DNA of 33,282 bases. It comes from Candidatus Heimdallarchaeota archaeon (GTDB lineage: Archaea > Asgardarchaeota > Heimdallarchaeia > Hodarchaeales > Hodarchaeaceae). The DNA is taken from assembly GCA_019057635.1 (NCBI GenBank), contig DXJL01000190.1, forward strand, positions 1-33,282, read 5' to 3'. The position numbers and the translations under genes were made by a program. Below are positions 24,381 through 32,541 of the stretch, piece after piece (position 1 is the first letter of the stretch; each line of letters begins with the position of its first letter). Below the pieces are notes generated by a model, which saw only the letters and a list, made by a program, of their open reading frames with translations, did no database searches and had not been told where the DNA came from.

Positions 24381-25407
24381 TGAAGAAAACACACTCATAC
24401 CATCACCAGTGTTATCACCTAAAGATTTTGATTCAGGATTTGACGTTCGATGGTGCCCTGGTTGTGGGGATTACGCAATACTTGCGAACCTAAAGCGTGT
24501 ACTCCCAACACTGGGTATTCCTAAGGAGAACTTTGTGGTGGTCAGTGGGATTGGATGTAGCAGTCGCTTTCCGTACTATTTGGATACTTATGGGATGCAT
24601 ACAATCCATGGGAGAGCTCCAACGATTGCCACTGGTCTCAAATGTAGTAGACCCGATCTGTCAGTATGGGTTGTAACTGGCGATGGGGATGGACTTTCTA
24701 TTGGAGGGAATCATTTAATGCATGCAATCCGGAGAAATGTTGATATCAAGATCCTTCTCTTTAATAATCAGATATACGGTCTTACTAAAGGGCAATATTC
24801 CCCCACAACAAAGCAATCGAAACGGACCAAATCTTCTCCTACAGGTTCAATTGATTATCCAGTTAATCCAATTTCTTGGGCTTTAGGCGCGGAAGCGACT
24901 TTCATCGCAAGGACAATTTTTCAGTATCCTGATCATATGAAGGAAGTCCTTCGTCGTGCTGCAGAGCATAAAGGTGTAAGTTTTGTTGAAATTTATCAAA
25001 ACTGCATAATATTTAATGATGGAGCTTTTCGTTATGCCACTGATAAAGAAATGCGCTACGACAATATTTTTGAATTAGAACATGGAAAACCCATGAAATT
25101 TGGACGTGATCAAGAGAAAGGAATCTTTTTGCACGGCCTTACTCCTAAAGTGATTAATTATAAACAAGCGGGATTTGATGAAACTGATCTGTTGCATCAT
25201 AATGAAAATGCACAGGAATCGACCCTTGCTTTCTTCTTATCACGAATGCGATATCCTGAATTTCCTGAACCGATAGGTATTTTTAGAGCAATTCAGAAAC
25301 CGACTTACAATGATCTGCTTGACAAACAGATGGAAGAAGCAAAGAAATCCGTCACCAAACCATTACAGGACATCATTAACGGAGAAGAAAATTGGATGGT
25401 AACATGA
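24373..25407 (+). CDS. korB: 2-oxoacid:ferredoxin oxidoreductase, beta subunit
   Basis: The 344-residue subunit binds thiamine diphosphate and a [4Fe-4S] cluster. Visible motifs are the cysteine pair in RWCPGCGDYAI, GIGCSSRFPYY, and the cofactor motif GDGDGLSIGGNH followed by LLFNNQIYGLTKGQ. The ATG at 24373 overlaps the end of korA by 8 bases, with AGGT upstream as ribosome binding site. A TTG at 24358 also opens the frame but lies before that site. In the two-subunit archaeal enzymes the beta subunit carries the cluster that hands electrons to ferredoxin, which would link this enzyme to the Hdr complexes in the window. Confidence 0.95.
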   Translation: MTDEENTLIPSPVLSPKDFDSGFDVRWCPGCGDYAILANLKRVLPTLGIPKENFVVVSGIGCSSRFPYYLDTYGMHTIHGRAPTIATGLKCSRPDLSVWVVTGDGDGLSIGGNHLMHAIRRNVDIKILLFNNQIYGLTKGQYSPTTKQSKRTKSSPTGSIDYPVNPISWALGAEATFIARTIFQYPDHMKEVLRRAAEHKGVSFVEIYQNCIIFNDGAFRYATDKEMRYDNIFELEHGKPMKFGRDQEKGIFLHGLTPKVINYKQAGFDETDLLHHNENAQESTLAFFLSRMRYPEFPEPIGIFRAIQKPTYNDLLDKQMEEAKKSVTKPLQDIINGEENWMVT

Positions 25408-25427
25408 TCTAGTTAATATCTTGAAAA

Positions 25428-25985
25428 ATGATCAGAATTTTATACAACAATACGGAAACGGAAGAAACTAAGATGATCTGTCCAGCCTGTGGCTACAAAA
25501 ATCTACCTGGGATATCAGTTTGTGAAAACTGTAGCACTGATTTAACTTATTTCGAGGAGCCTAAACCAGTAACAGAATCCAAAATAGAAAGAGCTATCAT
25601 GAAAGATAAGCTAGATCAAATTTGTAAAGAAAAATCAATAGCAATTAAAGTACCTCCCGCGATGATGATACGCGAAGTAATAGATGTGATGCTTAAGAAT
25701 CAAAAATGCTCCGTTGTCGTCATGGAAGATAATATAATTAGAGGAATCTTTACAGAACGATCTTTACTTAAACGAGTATGTGGGGATTCACCTATTAATA
25801 TTGATAGACCTATAGCAGAAGCAATGTTACAGGATCCTGAAATACTAAGCTCAAGTGACTGTGTAGTAGATGCTCTTCATATGATGGAAGTCGGCGGGTA
25901 TACATATGCTATTATAGAGGGAGATCCTTTGCGTGTGTTGAATATCAAAGATATCCTAGAATATATTATTGAATTAGAGGTATAA
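25428..25985 (+). CDS. Zinc-ribbon plus CBS-pair protein
   Basis: The 185-residue frame has a short zinc ribbon (CPACG ... CENC) followed by two CBS motifs (VPPAMMIREVIDVML to GIFTERSLLKRV, and LSSSDCVVDALHMM to LNIKDILEYI). The true start is perhaps the ATG at 25473, just before ICPACG, because the first 15 residues look unlike protein. It follows korB by 20 bases. Together with the CBS protein before korA it brackets the oxidoreductase, which suggests adenine-nucleotide control of that enzyme; this is inferred from position only. Confidence 0.83.
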   Translation: MIRILYNNTETEETKMICPACGYKNLPGISVCENCSTDLTYFEEPKPVTESKIERAIMKDKLDQICKEKSIAIKVPPAMMIREVIDVMLKNQKCSVVVMEDNIIRGIFTERSLLKRVCGDSPINIDRPIAEAMLQDPEILSSSDCVVDALHMMEVGGYTYAIIEGDPLRVLNIKDILEYIIELEV

Positions 25986-26059
25986 AAAACTGCAAATCAC
26001 CTTTCTTCGAGAATAATATCGAATAATACATACTCTTTGATGAAATTCTCTAATATCAA

Positions 26060-26455
26060 ATGAAGGACAAAGTCACCCGTTTAGATAAAGAATGGTGAGA
26101 AAAATTATCTCTGGAACGTTTTCACATCCTAAGAGAAAAGGGTACCGAGCGAGCCTTTAGTGGAGAATTTTGGAATCATTATAAACTAGGCCAATATCGT
26201 TGTGCAGGCTGTGAAAGCGCATTATTCTCTTCTGAAACCAAATTTGAATCTAATTGTGGATGGCCAAGCTTCTCTAATTCCCTGGATGATGTTATTGATG
26301 AAAAGAGAGATACTAGTCATGGAATGAAACGCACCGAAGTCCTTTGTAAAAACTGTGGAGGACACTTAGATCACGTCTTTGAAGACGGTCCTAAAGAAAC
26401 GGGAGGTTTACGTTATTGTATTAATTCCCTCTCTCTAAAATTCAAAGAAAAATAA
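26060..26455 (+). pseudogene. msrB: MsrB (methionine-R-sulfoxide reductase) interrupted by an in-frame TGA
   Basis: From an ATG at 26060 the frame reads MKDKVTRLDKEW, then TGA at 26096-26098. It then continues without a break for 118 codons as a full MsrB (EKLSLERFHILREKGTE, both zinc pairs CAGC and CKNC, GWPSF, and catalytic RYCINS) to TAA at 26453. The normal family sequence has lysine or arginine where the TGA stands, so one base change (AGA or CGA to TGA) would explain it. No standard start codon follows the TGA before the conserved domain. The rest is intact, which argues for a recent mutation, a read error or readthrough. Neighbouring msrA (27511-28065) encodes the partner enzyme for the other sulfoxide isomer. 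Confidence 0.88.
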
Positions 26456-26657
26456 GCTTCGCGGTGGTAAATTGATATTTAAGACTTATGCCAAGTGAAT
26501 AATTATGAATGAAAGAATCAAAATAAGATCACAACCCTTTTGAACATGGATTTCTAGATCCTTTCTCCAAACGACATAAGGATGGTCACTCGGCTAAAGA
26601 AGCGTAGAAAACAAACAGTTTCTTTTTTCAACAAATACATTTAAACAGCCGTTATAT

Positions 26658-27503
26658 TTATTTGACTTCTGGTTTTGTGGCTTTCAATGTGAAAGTTAGA
26701 GGAATTTTCTGATATTTATCAGGTAAATGCCACCATCCCTTTTTTTCTTCGAGAAAAGGAAACATCTTCCATGAGACAAAAGGATACTCATTAATAAAAT
26801 CAATTCGTAATCCTGCATCTATTAAGTTATTAACAATATAACCCAGGTCATGTACCCATCCGTATTCTTTTGTGTTCTTTATTTTCACTTCTCCACTTGC
26901 ATATGACTCATCGTAATCGAATTCTAAGGGTTCTGCGAGATGGAAATAGGGGTAGAGTATTTTGAAATCGTCTTCATTTTCATCATCAAAAATCATCGCC
27001 ATTGGATGACCTTCTGCAATATAGAAGAACCCTCCTGGCTTCAAGTAATACTCGATTTGATGTGCCCATTTTTTCAATTCAGGAAGCCAGGTTATCGCTC
27101 CGTGACTTGTAAACACAATATCAAAAGAATTTGCAGGTAGTTCAGACTGATCTAGTTTTTCAATTTCTGACTGAATGAAGGTCGCATTTATCCCGACCTC
27201 TTTGCTTAACTGTGATGCTAATTCGATTGCTTTGACAGAAAAATCAACACCTGTAACCTGAGCTCCCAATCTTGCCCATGAAAGTGTATCTTTGCCAAAA
27301 TGGCATTGTAAATGTAATAAATTTTTTCCATTTACATCCCCAACTTCCTTAACTTCTAGATCACTTATAGAAACACCTCCTTCCCGGAACTTCTCAACAT
27401 TATAATATTCACTTTTAAAATGAACGTCCGCTAGTTCATTCCATCGTTTTCTATTTGCTTTTATATAGTCCTTCATACCCAAACCTTCGAGATTCTTAAT
27501 CAT
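26658..27503 (-). CDS. SAM-dependent methyltransferase, class I
   Basis: This 281-residue protein has a Rossmann-type methyltransferase core: motif I NLLHLQCHFGKDTLSWARLG (glycine-poor), then VTGVDFS with the acidic residue that binds the SAM ribose, then FDIVFTSHGAITWLP and LKPGGFFYIAEGHP. The substrate is unknown. The start may be the ATG ten codons in, where the protein reads MKDYIKANRKRW, the usual beginning of this family. It follows msrA by only 7 bases on the same strand, so the two are probably co-transcribed. Confidence 0.87.
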   Translation of the reverse strand: MIKNLEGLGMKDYIKANRKRWNELADVHFKSEYYNVEKFREGGVSISDLEVKEVGDVNGKNLLHLQCHFGKDTLSWARLGAQVTGVDFSVKAIELASQLSKEVGINATFIQSEIEKLDQSELPANSFDIVFTSHGAITWLPELKKWAHQIEYYLKPGGFFYIAEGHPMAMIFDDENEDDFKILYPYFHLAEPLEFDYDESYASGEVKIKNTKEYGWVHDLGYIVNNLIDAGLRIDFINEYPFVSWKMFPFLEEKKGWWHLPDKYQKIPLTFTLKATKPEVK

Positions 27504-27510
27504 TTATTGT

Positions 27511-28065
27511 TTACTTATTAATTCTAAGTTTGTGGCTATATTTCTGTTGAACCTTTGATATTTTTGGTGAGATGACAAAGGTACAATAAGATTGAGTGGG
27601 ATTATTCATGAAGTAATTTTGATGATAATCCTCTGCTGGATAGAATATTTCTAATGGAGTCAATTCTGTCACAATTGGTTTTTTCCAACTATTCTTTTGT
27701 TCCAAAACTTTGATTGCATGGACAATTTTCTCTCTTTGATCATCTGAATGGTAAAAAATGACCGATCTGTATTGGGAACCTATATCATTCCCTTGTCTAT
27801 TAAGTTGTGTTGGATCATGAATAGTGAAAAAGATTTCTAATATTTCGTAAAAGGAAATTATCATTGGATCGAAATTGATTTGTACAACTTCAGCATGGCC
27901 AGTTGTACCTGAACACACTTGTTCATATGAAGGATTTATCACTTTTCCACCCGAATAACCAGAAATTACCTTATAAATCCCTTGTAGTTCAGAAAAAACT
28001 GCTTCTAAGCACCAAAAGCATCCACCACCAAGAGTAGCTACTGATGTATTTCCATTTTTTGTCAT
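27511..28065 (-). CDS. msrA: Peptide methionine-S-sulfoxide reductase
   Basis: The 184-residue protein carries the catalytic GGGCFWCLEAVF motif near the N-terminus and the family stretches SGYSGG, YEQVCSGTTGHAE and EDYHQNYF. It reduces the S isomer of oxidised methionine, in free form or in proteins. The frame opens with a TTG at 28071, but the ATG at 28065 is in frame and at a reasonable distance from GAGGAT. Together with the msrB remnant on the opposite strand it indicates exposure to oxidants. Confidence 0.95.
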   Translation of the reverse strand: MTKNGNTSVATLGGGCFWCLEAVFSELQGIYKVISGYSGGKVINPSYEQVCSGTTGHAEVVQINFDPMIISFYEILEIFFTIHDPTQLNRQGNDIGSQYRSVIFYHSDDQREKIVHAIKVLEQKNSWKKPIVTELTPLEIFYPAEDYHQNYFMNNPTQSYCTFVISPKISKVQQKYSHKLRINK

Positions 28066-28270
28066 AAACAATTATCCTCAATATTTAGAAGTAGAATCCA
28101 CTAGTTGATGATAATTTACTTACGATATCAAAAAGAGTAAAATTTTTTTTTTTACCAATGGGACTCATAAATTTTGGAATTCAAAAATATTCTACGCATC
28201 ATAAATAAAATTGTAGTTTATTACCAGTTTCATGTACTATTTAAATTATCTAATCAACCCTTCCTTCGTC

Positions 28271-30187
28271 ATGAATACGTCTGTAGAGCTCAAAGAAAGT
28301 CAAGATGAGCAGCAAGACGGTCAAAATGTAGATTTAAAATATGTCCTGATGATCGCTGTTCCCTTCGGATTATTTTTTAACTTCATAAATTTGTACCTTT
28401 CAATATCCATGGGATTTATCTCAATTGGATTAGGTAGTATCTTCGCCCTCTTACTGGGAAAACTACTCCTAGGTAAAAAAGGAATTGATAAACGTTCAAA
28501 TCTCACATTAATAGCTATTGCATTTGGAGCCAGTTTATCTGCTGAAGCCAGTCGCACACTTCTGTTTTTAATTTGGCTAGCTCTACACGCCGATGGAATT
28601 GCAGATTTTGGGTTTGACCGTCCTGCATGGTTACTCCCTGGAGATGACATAATCAATAATACAATCGTATTTAGTGACACATGGATTCAACCAATCTTAG
28701 TACACTGGTTCTTAATGCTCGTTCCAGGTGTAATGGGAATCCTTCTTGGGTTATTTTTGAAAAATAAGTTCATTAATGATGATAAAGAATATCCATTTCC
28801 TGATCAAATAATACAGACAGAAATAATAAACGTATTAACGGAACAAAGTGAAAAATTACCACTATTTATCAAGTCTGCATTACTTGGGTTTGTTTTCAGT
28901 GCATTGACATTATTTCTTGGTTTTAGTTACATTGATATTTCTAAACCTCAGAATGGATGGATCCTTGGACTTTCATTAGGCATAATAGGCGTTGCTTTAT
29001 TTTCAGTTGGTTTTATTATTAATCACCCCAAATTGACCTTTTCAGCTGGGATTGCTTCAGTATGTCTTTATGGCCCAGTTTTGGGGCCATTCTTATTGGA
29101 TAAATATCCTAAAGGAACGGATTTCTATTCTTTTTTTGTATCTGGTTTAGAAGATGTGTACTTATCTTTTACAGTCGGTTTTCTCCTTGGAGCTTTGATA
29201 CTGTCTGGTATTTTTTATTCTATTATCAAAAAAGTGTACGCTAAAGTATTTAAAGGTAAAAATAGATTCATAAAAGAATCAAATAGTGAAAACAATAATG
29301 TAGATGTTACTAATTCATCCAAGGAAGCTATTCATGGAAAAAATAAATTACACCAAAACCTCTCCAAGGATCAAGTGGAGGGAAAAAGTAAGAAAACGCT
29401 TTTTTCCTTAAGAAATATGAATTTTATATTCCTCTATATGGTTTTGTTCATTTTCTGTGTTGGATTTGTTTATCAATTTAGAATTCTTGGAGATAATTTA
29501 TTCGTGACATTCTTAGTTGTTTTTTGGATCATGGGAATAGGTTCTGCCGCGACATTCTACCTGTCTATTTCTAGCTCTGCAAAAACATCAACATCCATTT
29601 CTCCTCCATTTATATTCGATTTATTGCCGATTTATCTAGTAGGAATACGAAATAGCTATACACCCTTTATCGCTTCCCCCGTACCCGAAATTCGTGAAGG
29701 TAGAACCCTAGTAAATCATTATAAATTGGCTCAATTAACAAAAACTGATGAAAAATTTGTTTTAAAGACATTTCTCGTTGGTTACCTTGCTGCTGCAATA
29801 ACTACACCATTCTTTGCATTGATTCTTTGGTCTACAATAGGAATTGGAACCCCCGAATTTCCAGCACCAACCTTTCCATTCGAAGCTGCTCTTATATCAG
29901 TATTTGCATCAGGCGATATAGGTGCAGTAATTGACTTAGCGGAATTGATTATTGGGGGATTATTTGGTATGTTGAGTGGTTCAAACCTAGGTTTAGGAGC
30001 TGTACTTGCGTTTTTATTTCCTCCTCATTTGGCAATTCCAATCACACTTGGAGGTATTTTAAGAATACTTGCCAATAAGAGATATGGTGCTGATTTTGTA
30101 AAAGATAAAGGGGTAACGATTTTGACTGGAGTAAGTGTTGGTGCGAGCGCAGTTTTAATGCCACTAGTATTATTTAGTTTCTTGTGA
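28271..30187 (+). CDS. OPT (oligopeptide/metal-chelate) family-like transporter
   Basis: About 638 residues with some 14 or more hydrophobic segments and a hydrophilic loop near 325-385. The first membrane region (LFFNFINLYLSISMGFISIGLGSIFALLLG, read in parts) and the following LTLIAIAFGASLSAEASR resemble the start of OPT proteins, as do SGSNLGLGA and PPHLAIPITLGG in the C-terminal part. OPT members import peptides, siderophores or metal chelates; the substrate here is not known. The frame is open from an ATG at 28232, but TATTTAAAT at 28239-28247 is a good TATA box 24 bases before the ATG at 28271, so that ATG probably starts a leaderless transcript. Confidence 0.75.
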   Translation: MNTSVELKESQDEQQDGQNVDLKYVLMIAVPFGLFFNFINLYLSISMGFISIGLGSIFALLLGKLLLGKKGIDKRSNLTLIAIAFGASLSAEASRTLLFLIWLALHADGIADFGFDRPAWLLPGDDIINNTIVFSDTWIQPILVHWFLMLVPGVMGILLGLFLKNKFINDDKEYPFPDQIIQTEIINVLTEQSEKLPLFIKSALLGFVFSALTLFLGFSYIDISKPQNGWILGLSLGIIGVALFSVGFIINHPKLTFSAGIASVCLYGPVLGPFLLDKYPKGTDFYSFFVSGLEDVYLSFTVGFLLGALILSGIFYSIIKKVYAKVFKGKNRFIKESNSENNNVDVTNSSKEAIHGKNKLHQNLSKDQVEGKSKKTLFSLRNMNFIFLYMVLFIFCVGFVYQFRILGDNLFVTFLVVFWIMGIGSAATFYLSISSSAKTSTSISPPFIFDLLPIYLVGIRNSYTPFIASPVPEIREGRTLVNHYKLAQLTKTDEKFVLKTFLVGYLAAAITTPFFALILWSTIGIGTPEFPAPTFPFEAALISVFASGDIGAVIDLAELIIGGLFGMLSGSNLGLGAVLAFLFPPHLAIPITLGGILRILANKRYGADFVKDKGVTILTGVSVGASAVLMPLVLFSFL

Positions 30188-30209
30188 ACAGACTTTTGTG
30201 TTCTATGAG

Positions 30210-30231
30210 AGAATCATAAGAAAGTGATTCT
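30210..30231. promoter_or_regulatory. Inverted repeat over the ribosome binding site of E1 alpha
   Basis: AGAATCA (30210-30216) and TGATTCT (30225-30231) pair perfectly around an 8-base spacer. The right arm includes the GTGAT that serves as ribosome binding site, and ends 1 base before the ATG at 30233. It could be an operator or an RNA hairpin that hides the start. Confidence 0.45.
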
Positions 30232-30232
30232 T

Positions 30233-31273
30233 ATGCGGGAAAATACAATATTAGAGCTTTATGAGACCATGTTGAGAAGTCGTTGCCTAGAAGAAGCGAT
30301 TACTCGACTTTGGGAAGAAGGCTATATTTTTGGTGAAATGCATCTTGGTATTGGGGAAGAAGCGATCATCGCCGGTGTTCTTTCGCATATAATTCCTGGA
30401 GATGCAATAGCCACAGACCATAGGAGTACACCTCCGTTTTTGATGAGAGGTGTTGATCCTGAAGTATTGTTACTGGAATTATTGGGGCATCAAAAGGGGT
30501 TATGCTTAGGAATGGGAGGACATATGCATTTATTTAATCAAGAATTATTATTAACATCATCAGGTATTGTTGGGTCTTCTGGTCCATCTGCTGTTGGTTT
30601 CGCACTGGCAGCAAAATATAGAAAAACGAATAATATTGCTGTTGCGTTTTTTGGAGAAGGTGCTATGAATCAAGGTATGTTGTTAGAATCATTAAATTTA
30701 GCCGCATCAATGAACCTTCCTGTCCTTTTTGTTTGCAAAGATAATAATTGGGCTATTACAACGCAGTCCAATGAAGTCACAGGAGGAGTGTTACTAGATC
30801 GAGTCCGAGGGTTTGGGATTGAGGCTCGTGAAATTGATGGTTCGGATGTTAAGGCTGTCTGGCAAGCTACAAAAACAGCTATTCCAAGGATGCGGGGTGG
30901 CAAGAAATCGCCATATTTTATACAGGCTCATTGTACCCATAAAGAAGGACATTTTTTAGGCGATCCGTTACTCCGTTTTCATCGAGCACCTAAGAAAGAA
31001 TTTGGAGCGGTTACAGGTCCTTTAACGAAATCAGTACTTCACTACAAAGGTGGGCGAATTGATAAAAGAATTGGAAGCGTTGCAAAGGTACTCTCGTTGA
31101 TAGCCAAATCGAGAATGCAATTAAGTGACTCTAAAGATCCAATTAAACGATTAGAGAAGGATCAAAAAGAATTGGGAAAGCAATTCTCTCAAATACAACT
31201 CGCAATACAATCAGAAGTTGATGCTCTAGTTACAGGAGTAATGAATACTTTAAAACAGGAGGTCGCACAATGA
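30233..31273 (+). CDS. pdhA: 2-oxoacid dehydrogenase E1 component, alpha subunit (pyruvate/acetoin type)
   Basis: The 346-residue subunit has the E1 alpha pattern: LGIGEEAI near the N-terminus, TDHRSTP, GMGGHMH and the thiamine diphosphate motif FFGEGAMNQGMLLES followed by VCKDNNWAITT. The usual GDG is GEG here. It decarboxylates a 2-oxoacid (pyruvate, acetoin or a branched acid) and passes the acyl group to lipoyl E2. No E2 or E3 lies next to it, which is unusual. A GTG at 30224 opens the frame but lies in the ribosome binding site. The stop overlaps the ATG of E1 beta (ATGA). The C-terminal region (about 270-345) is a long charged helix, longer than usual. Confidence 0.9.
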   Translation: MRENTILELYETMLRSRCLEEAITRLWEEGYIFGEMHLGIGEEAIIAGVLSHIIPGDAIATDHRSTPPFLMRGVDPEVLLLELLGHQKGLCLGMGGHMHLFNQELLLTSSGIVGSSGPSAVGFALAAKYRKTNNIAVAFFGEGAMNQGMLLESLNLAASMNLPVLFVCKDNNWAITTQSNEVTGGVLLDRVRGFGIEAREIDGSDVKAVWQATKTAIPRMRGGKKSPYFIQAHCTHKEGHFLGDPLLRFHRAPKKEFGAVTGPLTKSVLHYKGGRIDKRIGSVAKVLSLIAKSRMQLSDSKDPIKRLEKDQKELGKQFSQIQLAIQSEVDALVTGVMNTLKQEVAQ

Positions 31274-32295
31274 GAAAAATGAGCTTTGCTGATGCGATAG
31301 AAAGTGCCTTAAAACAGGCTATGAGCGAAGATCCAAATGTTTTCCTTATTGGAGAAGATCTACATACATTTCGAGTAAACCTTTTAGCTCAATTTGGGAA
31401 AGAAAGAGTTCAATCGACTCCTATCAGTGAAAGCGCTTTCCTTGGGGCAGGTGTGACTGCTGCCATGGCTGGTCTTCGACCAGTTGTAGAAATCATGCTC
31501 ATTGATTTTATTGGAGTCGCAATTGATGCACTTCTTAATCATGCATCAAAAGTATATTCATTTTCAGGAGGAAAATGGAATGTCCCTCTAGTAGTGAGAG
31601 CTAGCTGTGGAGGAGGATATGGGGATGGGGGACAACATGAACAAACATTATGGGGGTGGCTTGCTCATATTCCTGGATTAAATGTCGTAGTTCCTTCAAA
31701 CCCGGCAGATGCTGGACAATTGATGCTTTCTGCTATCGAAGCTGATCATCCTGTTATCTATCTGGAGCATAAACTACTAGCTGATTATTGGCTCGATTAT
31801 ATGGGAACTGGAGGTCGAGAGAATGTCATCTTCGATGTTCCTGACGCTGGAGCCGAGGGAGAGGTACCAGAAAGATGGGAACCATTACCAATAGGGCAAG
31901 CAATTTGTTTACGTCAGGGCACTGATCTTACATTAATCAGCCTAGGAGTTTCTATTCACAGATGTTTAGAGGTAGCTGAAATACTTGCAGAGGAGGATGT
32001 TTCTACTGAAGTTATTGATTTACGTTGGGTCTCTCCTCTAGATACATCGATTATCCTTAACTCTGCATCAAAAACCAAGCGCGTTATTGTGGTTGACGAA
32101 GATTATCTACAATTCGGATTATCAGGTGAAATTGCAGCATTATTGGCGGAAGGAATAGATTCGAAATGTCAATTTGGTAGAGTCTGTACTGAGTCCACCA
32201 TCCCCTTTAATCGGAATTTGGAAGATAAGATATTACCAAATGTAGACCGAATTCTTAAACTCGCAAGAGGATTCACATATGAGAAAAGAAAGTGA
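31270..32295 (+). CDS. pdhB: 2-oxoacid dehydrogenase E1 component, beta subunit
   Basis: The 341-residue subunit shows typical E1 beta blocks: MSFADAIESALKQAM, GEDLHTFRV, PISESAFLGAGVTAAMAGLRPVVEIM, the GGGYGDGGQHEQ loop and, in the C-terminal transketolase domain, VIDLRWVSPLD and RVIVVDED. It completes the E1 heterotetramer with the alpha subunit and is translationally coupled to it through an ATGA overlap. Pyruvate, acetoin and branched-chain enzymes are hard to tell apart here. The presence of KorAB in the same window means the cell has both ferredoxin-linked and lipoate-linked ways to oxidise 2-oxoacids. Confidence 0.92.
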   Translation: MRKMSFADAIESALKQAMSEDPNVFLIGEDLHTFRVNLLAQFGKERVQSTPISESAFLGAGVTAAMAGLRPVVEIMLIDFIGVAIDALLNHASKVYSFSGGKWNVPLVVRASCGGGYGDGGQHEQTLWGWLAHIPGLNVVVPSNPADAGQLMLSAIEADHPVIYLEHKLLADYWLDYMGTGGRENVIFDVPDAGAEGEVPERWEPLPIGQAICLRQGTDLTLISLGVSIHRCLEVAEILAEEDVSTEVIDLRWVSPLDTSIILNSASKTKRVIVVDEDYLQFGLSGEIAALLAEGIDSKCQFGRVCTESTIPFNRNLEDKILPNVDRILKLARGFTYEKRK

Positions 32296-32323
32296 TCCTT
32301 GAAAGAAATAAAGGTGTTAAACG

Positions 32324-32533
32324 TTGGAACCGATAGATTATGAAGCTGAATATGAAGAAATTAAACGTGTTTTGCTGGAACATGGAGGGGAATTGGATTA
32401 TCGAACATTGAATGAAATTTTAGCGAATAAATTTGAAGGCATCCGTTTACGACTTAAAACCATGAAAGAAAAGGGATTCGTAGAATTTGAAGGAGTTGTT
32501 CCATCCTTTAACTCAAAGATACGTTTGTTATAA
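32324..32533 (+). CDS. Small winged-helix-like protein
   Basis: This 69-residue protein has two helices (YEEIKRVLLEHGG and YRTLNEILANKF), a third helix IRLRLKTMKEKGFVEFEG that looks like a recognition helix leading into a wing, and a final strand KIRLL. This is a minimal winged helix, a common form of small archaeal regulator. The TTG start at 32324 is supported by an AAAGGTG site 7 bases upstream. It follows E1 beta by 28 bases in the same direction and may be in the same operon. Function unknown. Confidence 0.72.
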   Translation: MEPIDYEAEYEEIKRVLLEHGGELDYRTLNEILANKFEGIRLRLKTMKEKGFVEFEGVVPSFNSKIRLL

Positions 32534-32541
32534 TACTCACT

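Noticed and set aside
26096..26098. Selenocysteine at the TGA of msrB
   Set aside because: The site is near the N-terminus, not at the catalytic position, which already has cysteine (RYCINS). Reading TGA as tryptophan is also unlikely, because many genes here end in TGA.
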